DNA from: Acidobacteriota bacterium
GTDB lineage: Bacteria; Acidobacteriota; Holophagae; Acanthopleuribacterales; Acanthopleuribacteraceae
NCBI GenBank assembly: GCA_030066195.1
Contig: JASJCB010000050.1
Span: 1 to 64,000 of the forward strand
Length of the DNA stretch: 64,000 bases
Reading direction: 5' to 3'
A program made the position numbers and the translations under genes. Under the pieces are notes generated by a model. The model did not search any database and had not been told where the DNA came from. It saw nothing but the letters and a program-made list of their open reading frames with translations. This document shows positions 1 to 7,010 of the stretch, piece by piece (within the stretch, counting starts at the first letter, position 1; every line of letters begins with the position of its first letter).

Positions 1-79
1 CAAAGAGAGCCCCCCGCCGATTTTCATGGAGGGACTCTAGCGACAAGGTGTTCTACAATTGCTCCCGATCGCTTAGATG

Positions 80-108
80 TTGACTGAAAACCGTGTGCCC
101 GTTATGGT
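80..108 (+). promoter_or_regulatory. sigma70-type promoter for the rhomboid operon
   Basis: A -35 box TTGACT (80-85) and a -10 box TATGGT (103-108) are separated by 17 bp. They lie about 40 bp before the rhomboid start, with no competing gene between. Predicted by eye only. Confidence 0.5.
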
Positions 109-147
109 AAGCATGCCCCTTGATCTTCGGCGGCGGGACTAAATGCT

Positions 148-879
148 ATGATTCAAATTCGCGACAGCTATCAATTACCGGGTAAATCGCCCGTGGTCAT
201 CTGGCTGGTGATCATAAATATCTTGAGTTACGTGGCTCAGGGGAGCGCGGTATACGCCGGCTTCCACCCTTTCGACCTGGGCGGCATGATCCCCGCGCAT
301 TTTACGAATCCCGAAGCGCTGAACCCCGACCTCCTGGCTCTCAAACCGCCCGCCCTGGTGACCGTGATCCTCTACACCTTCTTCCACGTGGATTTCTGGC
401 ACCTGTTTTGGAACATGTTCTACCTGTGGATCTTCGGCCGCAACGTAGAGCGTCACATGGGCTCGGGCCGCTTCCTGTTCTACTACTTCAGTTGCACCAG
501 CGTGGGCGCCTTGTTTCATGTATGGCTGAACAGCAGCGCGATCATCCCGGTAATCGGCGCCAGCGGCGGCGTGGTGGCCATGTACGGTGCTTATTTCGCC
601 CTGTTTCCCCGCCACGACATTCGCATTACCCTGGGCAGCCCGCGAACCGCCTACTACCGCGATATCTTGATTCCCTTCAAGGTGCTGCTGGTCATTTACC
701 TGGTCGGCGAGTTGATGGGTATGTTGCTGCCCCATCCCGGCGGGGTCGACCGCACCGCCTATTTCGTACACCTGGGCGGCTTGATTACCGGCTACCTGTT
801 GGCCGGCGGCAATTTCAAGGGCCTGCCCAAAACGGGCAAGCGTAATTTCAAGGTTTTCCGCGGCGGTATGTCTGCCTGA
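148..879 (+). CDS. rhomboid family intramembrane serine protease
   Basis: A 243-aa polytopic membrane protein of the rhomboid family (PF01694), which cleaves transmembrane substrates within the bilayer. Hydrophobic segments are visible at about 17-32, 68-97, 107-125, 133-153, 174-195 and 203-220. The catalytic dyad is readable: Ser139 in the GASGG motif (137-141) and His208 in the segment AYFVHLGG. The loop with HLFWNM near 85-90 is the family's L1/TM2 signature. It is a minimal six-helix bacterial form without an extra C-terminal domain. A promoter-like pair lies upstream, and the DJ-1/PfpI gene starts 18 bp after the stop, so the two are probably cotranscribed. The substrate cannot be told from sequence. 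Confidence 0.93.
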   Translation: MIQIRDSYQLPGKSPVVIWLVIINILSYVAQGSAVYAGFHPFDLGGMIPAHFTNPEALNPDLLALKPPALVTVILYTFFHVDFWHLFWNMFYLWIFGRNVERHMGSGRFLFYYFSCTSVGALFHVWLNSSAIIPVIGASGGVVAMYGAYFALFPRHDIRITLGSPRTAYYRDILIPFKVLLVIYLVGELMGMLLPHPGGVDRTAYFVHLGGLITGYLLAGGNFKGLPKTGKRNFKVFRGGMSA

Positions 880-897
880 TCCCCCAAGGAGGGTTTC

Positions 898-1602
898 GTG
901 ATAGTTCTGGTGTGGTTATCCCTGGCTTTGGCCGGCACCATCCAAGCGCAGGATACCGGGGGACGCCCGGCGATCAACACGGCGTTCGTGGTCATTGACG
1001 GCGTTTTCAACAGCGAATTGATTGCCCCTCTGGATATCTTGCAGCATTCCGTCTACCGCAAACAAAAAACCTATTTCCGCACCTACCTGGTCTCCCCGGA
1101 CGGCAAACCCATCAAAACCGCCGAGGGCCAGACCATTCACGCCGATTACAGCTTCGCCGACTGCCCCAAGCCCGAGGTTCTGGTCATTCCAAGCACCCTG
1201 ACCTCCATGGACAAGGATTTGGAGGACGGGCCCTACATGCGTTGGGTTCGCAAGCACGTGGCTTCAGCGGTCGCGGTGATTACACTTTGTGACGGCGCTT
1301 TTCCGCTGGGCAATACAGGAGCGTTGGACGGTTTGAACGCCACCACCTACCCGGGCGACCAGGAAGCCTTCGCCAAAAAATTTCCCAAGATCAAGGTGCA
1401 TCGCGATGTCTGGTTCGTTCACCACGACAAGTACATCACCTCGGTGGGCGGCGCCAAAAGTTACGAACCGGCCCTATTCCTGGCTCATTTATGGTTCGGT
1501 CAGGAATACGCCCAACGCCTGGCCACCGGGTTGGTGATCGACTGGGACCTGACCAAAATCCCGCACAAGACCTTCGGCAAGGCCCCCAAGCGCCCCCGTT
1601 AG
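898..1602 (+). CDS. secreted DJ-1/PfpI family protein
   Basis: A 234-aa protein beginning with GTG, chosen because AAGGAGGG (886-893) sits at proper spacing. The first 18 or so residues (MIVLVWLSLALAGTIQA) form a signal peptide, so the protein is probably periplasmic. The rest is one DJ-1/PfpI (class I glutamine-amidotransferase-like) domain. The nucleophile-elbow cysteine is Cys131 in ITLCDGAF. Many AraC-linked relatives have a His-Trp pair after the following Ala-Thr-Thr; here it is Tyr-Pro (151-152). No helix-turn-helix domain is attached, so it is not one of the GlxA-type regulators. Likely roles are amidase, glyoxalase/deglycase-like or non-catalytic binding; the sequence does not decide. 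It follows the rhomboid gene closely. Confidence 0.82.
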   Translation: MIVLVWLSLALAGTIQAQDTGGRPAINTAFVVIDGVFNSELIAPLDILQHSVYRKQKTYFRTYLVSPDGKPIKTAEGQTIHADYSFADCPKPEVLVIPSTLTSMDKDLEDGPYMRWVRKHVASAVAVITLCDGAFPLGNTGALDGLNATTYPGDQEAFAKKFPKIKVHRDVWFVHHDKYITSVGGAKSYEPALFLAHLWFGQEYAQRLATGLVIDWDLTKIPHKTFGKAPKRPR

Positions 1603-1701
1603 CTCACCAAAAACTATGAATATATTTGGTGGTGTCGGCATGTGAACCGGCTTGATTTCTAACCTCCAGTTGTTGCGGCTTCGCTATTCCCTTCAAACCC
1701 C

Positions 1702-1730
1702 TTGACATTATAAAAACCGGCCTCTACAGT
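1702..1730 (+). promoter_or_regulatory. sigma70-type promoter for the small secreted protein
   Basis: A perfect -35 TTGACA (1702-1707) and -10 TACAGT (1725-1730) with a 17-bp spacer, 31 bp before the start codon of the next gene. The 158-bp gap before that gene otherwise holds only a weak hairpin (CACCAAA 1605-1611 with TTTGGTG 1625-1631) just after the preceding stop. Confidence 0.65.
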
Positions 1731-1760
1731 GGACAAAGCTCAGCTCCCAAGGAGAATTCC

Positions 1761-2024
1761 ATGAAAAGAACCGTGATTGCTTTGGCCTTCTTGTGCTGTC
1801 TTTTTGCCTTTGCGAACATTTGTGATGATATTGCCGCCGAAGTTGCCGCCATTAATGAAGAACAGGATTATCTCTTTTCAGCCTACCGAGATGCGCAAGC
1901 TGAAGGTAACTATGAAGCCATGGGCGATTTGACCACCGACATGGGCCAAAACTTTTATGCGCTGGAGACCTTACAACAGGCGAGTTACGATAACAATTGC
2001 AACCACTGCGGTGCGGCCCGATAG
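1761..2024 (+). CDS. small secreted hypothetical protein
   Basis: An 87-aa protein with a clear signal peptide (MKRTVIALAFLCCLFAFA, then N-I-C). The mature part is short, acidic and helical-looking, with Cys21 and a C-terminal pair of cysteines in the segment CNHCGAA that could form a disulfide. A good AAGGAG ribosome site lies 7 bp upstream and a strong promoter lies before it, so expression is likely. I do not recognise a family. It is followed after 33 bp by the beta-propeller gene with its own GAGGAG site, so the two may form a transcription unit. Confidence 0.7.
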   Translation: MKRTVIALAFLCCLFAFANICDDIAAEVAAINEEQDYLFSAYRDAQAEGNYEAMGDLTTDMGQNFYALETLQQASYDNNCNHCGAAR

Positions 2025-2057
2025 TGTTTCCCTTTCCTGCAATTCGAGGAGCAGTAT

Positions 2058-3080
2058 ATGGTGCCAGGTATCTTCCCGGCTGTATTCTTTCTCTGTCTCT
2101 CTCACCAGATCATCATCGAAGATACCGAGATCTATGACATCTTGGATGCCAATACCATTGCGATCGATGCTGTCGGCGATTTTTATCTTGTTGATCGTAG
2201 AAGTTGCCAGGTGAAGGTGTACAGCCGCGACGGAGGACTGCGACGGGTGATCGGAGGGCGTGGGGAAGGCCCTGGTGAATTAGCTTTTGTCCATGCGGTT
2301 CGTTACCGCGATGGGGAAATTTATGTCTTCGATCCAATGCGCGCCAATGTTCAGATCTTTGCCGGTGACGGCGCCTGGCGCCGTACTCTGAAAATCGATC
2401 GTAACATCATGATGTCGTTCCCCTATCTGACAGTTGTCAGCACGGGATGGGTGTATGCCGATCCAGGCAAGGGAAGTGTCCATTGGGTGGACCACGATTT
2501 TCAGAACATGAAGGTGCTCGCGCGTGTCAATCGGTCCGATCATCCTCCTAATACCATTGTGCCCGCCAAAGAAATGGCATGTTTTGTCTATCATCCGGAA
2601 AAGGAAGCGTTATACCTGACCGCCGGCGGCCCGTTTCGCATCGATATTTACGATCTTCAGCCGGCGCGTTTCCGTGAACCCATCGTCAAGAAGGTTCCGC
2701 GCAAACCATTAAACAAGGATTTTGCGCAAGAGCGCTATGAGTACCTCTTGTCGGTGCGTGATCCTCGCGGCAGGAAAAATTTGAAGCCCCATTACCCCGA
2801 TTTGTTGCCGGCAATTGCCATGATCCAGTTAGACCCGGACGGTTTGCTGGTGGTTTGGCCCGGCAGTTATCTCCAATACAAAAAGACGCCTCCAATGGTG
2901 TTCGATACCGGCGGCAATCCTCAAATATCACGGTGGCCGCTTCGTCACCTCATGCGCATCATGGTAGTTGAAGGTGACGATGTGTATGTCTCGGCTTACA
3001 AGGACGGAGAATTTTGTGTAGCCCGAGTCGCCGTTGACCAGGTTGCCTCTTTTTTCGAGCAAAATCCTGTTCAAAATTGA
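2058..3080 (+). CDS. 6-bladed beta-propeller protein
   Basis: A 340-aa protein resembling the 6-bladed beta-propeller family (PF17170/NHL-like). The best evidence is the segment RRVIGGRGEGPGEL (about 62-75), a hallmark motif of these proteins. Around it are repeated strand patterns of the type D-G-x-h-Y-V-x-D (for example DAVGDFYLVDR and DGEIYVFDPM). The N-terminus has a short hydrophobic stretch that could be a weak export signal. A GAGGAG ribosome site precedes ATG 2058. These proteins are usually extracytoplasmic binding or sensing proteins; no ligand can be inferred. A TTG codon at its stop opens the next short frame. Confidence 0.72.
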   Translation: MVPGIFPAVFFLCLSHQIIIEDTEIYDILDANTIAIDAVGDFYLVDRRSCQVKVYSRDGGLRRVIGGRGEGPGELAFVHAVRYRDGEIYVFDPMRANVQIFAGDGAWRRTLKIDRNIMMSFPYLTVVSTGWVYADPGKGSVHWVDHDFQNMKVLARVNRSDHPPNTIVPAKEMACFVYHPEKEALYLTAGGPFRIDIYDLQPARFREPIVKKVPRKPLNKDFAQERYEYLLSVRDPRGRKNLKPHYPDLLPAIAMIQLDPDGLLVVWPGSYLQYKKTPPMVFDTGGNPQISRWPLRHLMRIMVVEGDDVYVSAYKDGEFCVARVAVDQVASFFEQNPVQN

Positions 3081-3268
3081 ACCATGGCATTCTCAACGCC
3101 GTAACTGCATGTAAGGGGCTGTTTCGACGCCCGCTGCAGCGCTACATCGAGCAACACATCGTCACGGCCCTGTCGCGCTACCTGGTGGAGCACCCGGAAC
3201 TATCCGGCGGCGGCCTGCACCTGAAGCTGCACAAAACCGGCAAGGTCATCGTCAAAAGACGAATGTGA
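3077..3268 (+). pseudogene. orphan Clp ATPase-like C-terminal fragment
   Basis: A 63-codon frame, opening with TTG at the stop of the preceding gene. From about residue 17 the translation (RPLQRYIEQHIVTALSRYLV, then ELSGGGLHLKLHKTGKVIV) follows the pattern of the extreme C-terminus of ClpA/ClpB-type AAA+ chaperones (D2-small domain: RPL-R-I-Q-x-I-E-x-x-L-A, then G, D, x, h, x, V). The ATPase core is absent: the upstream gene is a beta-propeller in another frame. No ribosome site precedes it. I read this as a gene remnant left by rearrangement; the assignment rests on pattern similarity only. Confidence 0.35.
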
Positions 3269-3284
3269 AACCCGGGATCGAAAA

Positions 3285-4307
3285 TTACCGCCATGTGGTT
3301 ATATCCGATAGACCGGGGTTGCCCGCCGGGGACATCGTCCGAGTTTTGCGAGGATGGGGCCCCGGTGGACTACCCCGGGCGGTCTCGCGGCCAACATCGT
3401 GATTGACCGGATTGGGGGGTCGCTTTTCATCCTCAGCAGGAATCGTAATTTCCACGTCGGCTCGGGGTTCGGTGGGTTCTGCCTCCGGGCTTGGGTCTTG
3501 GGGATCGGTTGTTTTCGGTTCCTCCGGTGCCGGTACATCGACCTCTTCCTCCCGGTCCGGTGGTGTCGGGTCAGTAAGTTTGGTCGGTTCCGGTTGATCG
3601 GGTCGATATCTTGACGCTATGGGGTTTTGTTCCACATCGCCGCTGAAGATGTAGCCGTAGTGGCGTTTGATTTCCCGGCAACGGGACGGGCTCAGGCCGC
3701 GCAGGGCGAAGCGCAGGTAGGCGTAGACATCGCCTCTCAGTTCATCCACCCGGCGGCGAGCGGCTTTCAGGTCGGTCAACACGGCCTGATGAGACAGGTT
3801 AGCGCGATCGACGCCCTGGCAAGAGGTCTCGGCAGCGGCCAGGGCCGTTTCTATGGAAGCGATGTCGGGCAGATTCATCGGTGGATAACCCCGGGCCACG
3901 GCAATCGCCTCCGCCTTGATCAAGGTGCGTGCGTATTTCAGCCAATCCCGCTTGTAGCGGGCGATCAGGAACTTGCCGGAGGCGTCCAGGCCGTAGATTT
4001 TGAAGACTTCGGAGGAATGATCCAAGACCTCGGCCCGGGCCTGCAACATTCGCCAGAACGACCGGCACAGCCTGGCCAGTACGGCCAGGTTCCGATCACA
4101 CGCCAGGACCTGTTGATGACGGGAACTCAACGCTTGGACCTTAGCCGCGACGGCCGCCGGGAACCCGCTTTCCAAGGCGGTTCCGCGATCGACGAGGTTT
4201 TGAGGCAGAAAACCCGCTCCGAATTCCCCTTCCAGAGCGGCGGTCTTCAGCATGCGGTTCAACCATTCCTCGCGATATGCATCGCTTCTGATATCCAACA
4301 CGCGCAT
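3285..4307 (-). CDS. hypothetical protein with helical N-terminus and Pro/Glu-rich tail
   Basis: A 340-aa protein with an excellent ribosome site (AAAGGAGGTAC immediately before ATG 4307), so the start is secure. Residues 1 to about 230 are predicted alpha-helical, with many Arg/Leu/Ala, and end in a conserved-looking block (SRCREIKRHYGYIFSGDVEQ). From about 235 to the end it is low complexity: repeated Pro, Glu, Asp, Thr and Lys, probably disordered. I do not recognise the family and propose no function. It is convergent with the Clp-like fragment; its 5' side faces an AT-rich region that probably holds its promoter. Confidence 0.65.
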   Translation of the reverse strand: MRVLDIRSDAYREEWLNRMLKTAALEGEFGAGFLPQNLVDRGTALESGFPAAVAAKVQALSSRHQQVLACDRNLAVLARLCRSFWRMLQARAEVLDHSSEVFKIYGLDASGKFLIARYKRDWLKYARTLIKAEAIAVARGYPPMNLPDIASIETALAAAETSCQGVDRANLSHQAVLTDLKAARRRVDELRGDVYAYLRFALRGLSPSRCREIKRHYGYIFSGDVEQNPIASRYRPDQPEPTKLTDPTPPDREEEVDVPAPEEPKTTDPQDPSPEAEPTEPRADVEITIPAEDEKRPPNPVNHDVGRETARGSPPGPHPRKTRTMSPAGNPGLSDITTWR

Positions 4308-4839
4308 GAGTACCTCCTTTGCCTGACTTCCACGGCAGCCGTTGCGCCGCGTTCAGGAGGTATCTTAATGCTCTTTCCCGGCCGCTGCCACATAGATCAT
4401 ATTATTTCTATTCTAAATATATATGCGTACAATCTACATATATCTTTAGATCGGAACTCTGCTACTCTCCCTGTGCGAGGAAAACCGACGCCATGTCTCG
4501 ATTTCTGTTGTCGAGAATCGGAAAGTCAGGACTTATGCCTCGATTCTGAAAGTCACGCTCCTAAAAATCGGTCCCGATTCCTCGCTTCCGAAAGCCCGAA
4601 CGCTGGAAACCACGACTGGTTTTCAGCATTCCGACTTTCAGAATGGAGGGATCAGCGGTGATTCCCGCCGCGCCGACTTTCGGAATCGAAGAATCAGGAG
4701 TGATTCCCGCAGCAGGGGAAGGCTATCCCGGGCGGTTCGCCGGTCACAATCGTTTCGAGTCATCGATATGGAACCGAAACGTTCGACATTACCGGTATGA
4801 CCTGGGGGGTGGATCGCTGTAGACCGACCCCGCCGGATG
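4308..4839. other. intergenic region with AT-rich stretch and short dispersed repeats
   Basis: No convincing gene. About 4390-4465 is strikingly AT-rich (runs such as ATATATATG and ACATATATC) and probably contains the promoter of the minus-strand gene ending at 4307. From about 4512 to 4714 there are at least four copies, in both orientations, of a short element related to GATTCCGAAAGTCGG (about 4512-4527, 4540-4554, 4631-4646, 4673-4688). The last two belong to a 42-bp tandem repeat listed separately. Confidence 0.5.
4631..4714. repeat. two-copy 42-bp tandem repeat
   Basis: Unit 1 (4631-4672) and unit 2 (4673-4714) both read CCGACTTTC-x-GAAT-x-GA, then ATCAG, then GTGATTCCCGC. They differ at only a few positions. 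The outer half of each unit is the GAAAGTCGG-type element scattered through the 200 bp to the left. Confidence 0.75.
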
Positions 4840-6216
4840 TCACCCGAAACGATCTCGCAGTTGATCCAACAGTCGCGTCAGTTCACCCGCCATGTACAGG
4901 GGCAGGGAATGAAGGTGATAGTCCAGAGCGCCCTTGCCCGGCAGTCGTACTGACATGGCTGCCGACGACGGTAGATTCAGGTCGAACCTCACCGCGTGCT
5001 CACCATGTTTCATAGATAGGAACTGGTGAAGCGAACGCAGGCGGCCGCCCGGGCCGGCTTTTACTTCGACGGGAATCACCCACGGCCCATGGGAAACCAG
5101 ATAATCGACCTCCGCATTATTGCCTTTGCCTTCCCGCAGCCAATAACACAGGGCCGTGGGCGCCAGACCTCCGAAATCGAAGAGTAGATGCTGACCCACA
5201 AACTGTTCGGCAATCGTTCCCTGGTTGACGAATTGCTGCCTGTCCAGGCTCGCCAGGTGTCGCCAATCCAAGCCGCAAATCCTGTTGAGCAAGCCTACAT
5301 CCAGGAACAGTAGTTTATAAACGCGTTCATCGATTTCTCCGAATAAGGGCACGCCGGAGCCATGCGTATGAAAGCAGCGAGACACAACACGCGCGTTGCA
5401 AAGCAACTCGATGACCCGTTTCAAGGTCCGGCTTTGTTCCAACTGTGAGATATTTCGGTATTTAATCTTGGTGCCGGCGTTCCTTGCGGCGAATTCCATC
5501 ACCTGGCGAAGGCGAATCTGATCAGCCTGGTTACCGTATTTATAGAAATCATCGCGATAGCTCTCCAGCAATTCATCTTGAACCTGGCTTACCTCTTCCA
5601 GGCTGCCGCTTTCGACATATGTCAATACGGCCTCGGGCAAACCCCCGGTGAAACAAAATTGACGCTGCCTGACCAATAGTCTTTCATGAACTGTCTCGGG
5701 CAGGGAACCTTCCCAGGTATAATTCCTGATGTGTTGAAGCAAATCCTCTTCATCCAACGCGAGTAGGAATTCCTCGATGGTCATGGGACCCATATTCAGA
5801 TAGGTGACCCGGCCGACGGGCATGGACCATTTGGCATCACTCAAGGCAAATTCCAGCAGCGAGCCCGCGCAGACGACCGCCAACTCGGGACGCTCCTCGA
5901 AAAAATAACGAAGTGCGGCCAAAGCTTGGGGCGTTGCCTGAATTTCATCGAGGAACAATAGATGATCGGCAGAAATCGGGTGCCTGACCACGCCCTCCAG
6001 TTCTTGCAGGATGCGTTCGATATCCTTGGTCTCGAAAACAGCATTCAACTGGGGCTGTTTCTCCAGGTTCACCTCAGCCAGGGGAAGGTTTCGAGCCCTG
6101 GCAAAGCGGCGCACCAAGGTAGATTTTCCAACCTGACGCGCCCCGCGGATAACCAGGGGCTTTCGTCTTCGAGATCGATACCATTGTTCCAGTTTTTGCT
6201 CGGCGATTCTGTACAT
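4840..6216 (-). CDS. AAA_14/DUF4143 ATP-binding protein
   Basis: A 458-aa protein of the widespread AAA_14 plus DUF4143 family of unknown function. Walker A is GARQVGKST (25-33) and Walker B is LLFLDE (86-91), followed by IQATPQAL. The C-terminal domain holds the family motif AEVDYLV with E369 and D371, then VEVKAG with E384 and K386. These resemble a restriction-endonuclease-like (PD-(D/E)XK) fold. I chose ATG at 6216 (MYRIAEQ), the usual N-terminus. An in-frame ATG 17 codons upstream (6267) would put a perfect inverted repeat into the coding region. Such genes are strain-variable and often lie in defence or mobile regions; the role here is not known. Confidence 0.85.
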   Translation of the reverse strand: MYRIAEQKLEQWYRSRRRKPLVIRGARQVGKSTLVRRFARARNLPLAEVNLEKQPQLNAVFETKDIERILQELEGVVRHPISADHLLFLDEIQATPQALAALRYFFEERPELAVVCAGSLLEFALSDAKWSMPVGRVTYLNMGPMTIEEFLLALDEEDLLQHIRNYTWEGSLPETVHERLLVRQRQFCFTGGLPEAVLTYVESGSLEEVSQVQDELLESYRDDFYKYGNQADQIRLRQVMEFAARNAGTKIKYRNISQLEQSRTLKRVIELLCNARVVSRCFHTHGSGVPLFGEIDERVYKLLFLDVGLLNRICGLDWRHLASLDRQQFVNQGTIAEQFVGQHLLFDFGGLAPTALCYWLREGKGNNAEVDYLVSHGPWVIPVEVKAGPGGRLRSLHQFLSMKHGEHAVRFDLNLPSSAAMSVRLPGKGALDYHLHSLPLYMAGELTRLLDQLRDRFG

Positions 6217-6237
6217 GACCCCTATATTATGCCTTAT

Positions 6238-6267
6238 ATGCAGAAAAATGACCCCATTTTTCTGCAT
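6238..6267. repeat. perfect inverted repeat upstream of the AAA_14 gene
   Basis: ATGCAGAAAAAT (6238-6249) and ATTTTTCTGCAT (6256-6267) are 12-bp perfect arms around GACCCC. A further copy of GCAGAAAAATGGGG starts at 6272. The repeat lies 22 bp upstream of the chosen start codon, exactly where a promoter or operator would be, and could be an operator or a repeat-element end. Confidence 0.7.
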
Positions 6268-7010
6268 CAGACGCAGAAAAATGGGGCCATCTTCCGTTTC
6301 TACTCCACTTACCGCCCGTGATTTTTTCGGTTCTTCCGGTTTTTGGGGATGGGCATGACCTCCCCCTGTCGAACATAAAGGGGGGCTCCACCAAAGTTTT
6401 GGGACCCGACCCCTAGAACCCCATAGAAATGCCTTGACCGCTTCGCAAGCTACGCGGCCAAGACATTCGTATGATGCGCTAGGGGTTGAACCCTAAACCA
6501 TAGTCGTTCCAACATTTATCCTTCGACATGGCTCAAGCTAAATACTCCTGACACCGTTACCCACCCAAAAAACGGAAGAGCCATTTTTTCTAAATCGAAG
6601 AAGGAGAACCAGGCGCGCCAAGGCGTCCACACCGGTGCTCGGTTGTTTTGTGATACCACGCGGACGATAACTATATTAAAGGCCCGACAGCAAACACGAC
6701 CCCGGTTGCAGCGACGCCATGGGATCGGGCGACATGATTCTGAACGCCTGGAAACAATTGGTCTGTTCCGGCATCCGCTTCCTCGAGGAGCATACGGGCA
6801 CTTAGAAATTCGGAACAATCACCACAGGCCTTACGCTAATCAAGGAATCGCTTACTAAATTGTTGCTCCGGTCTGCTAGAATTTATCAAGCCCAGCGTTA
6901 TGGCGGTTCTTGCCTGCCTGACGATTGAAGATAGTTAAAAACTTTTTGATCTTTTTCAGTTCGTTTTTCCGCAAGTAATAGTGGAGTTTTATCAAAATGT
7001 GAGGTCGAAA
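6268..7010. other. non-coding region between AAA_14 and KAP genes
   Basis: About 740 bp without a supported gene; frames here are short, lack ribosome sites and show no family pattern. It holds a long imperfect palindrome (6409-6486, listed separately). About 6890-6985 is AT-rich and probably carries the promoter of the KAP gene. Confidence 0.5.
6409..6486. repeat. long imperfect palindrome
   Basis: Outer arms ACCCCTAG (6409-6416) and CTAGGGGT (6479-6486) enclose a second imperfect inverted pair, GAAATGCCTTGACCGC against GCGGCCAAGACATTC. Together they could fold into one stem-loop of about 78 nt. It may be a small non-autonomous repeat element or a structured RNA. Confidence 0.55.

Noticed and set aside
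175-771. Long minus-strand frame opposite the rhomboid gene
   Set aside because: Shadow of the real gene caused by GC-rich codon use; no ribosome site and no family pattern.
3354-4661. Overlapping plus-strand frames across the 3285-4307 gene
   Set aside because: Antisense of a minus-strand gene that has a perfect ribosome site; they read through its low-complexity tail.
6516-6818. 100-codon minus-strand frame in the AAA_14-KAP gap
   Set aside because: Composition rich in Arg/Cys/Ser and unlike the neighbours, no ribosome site, no recognisable family.
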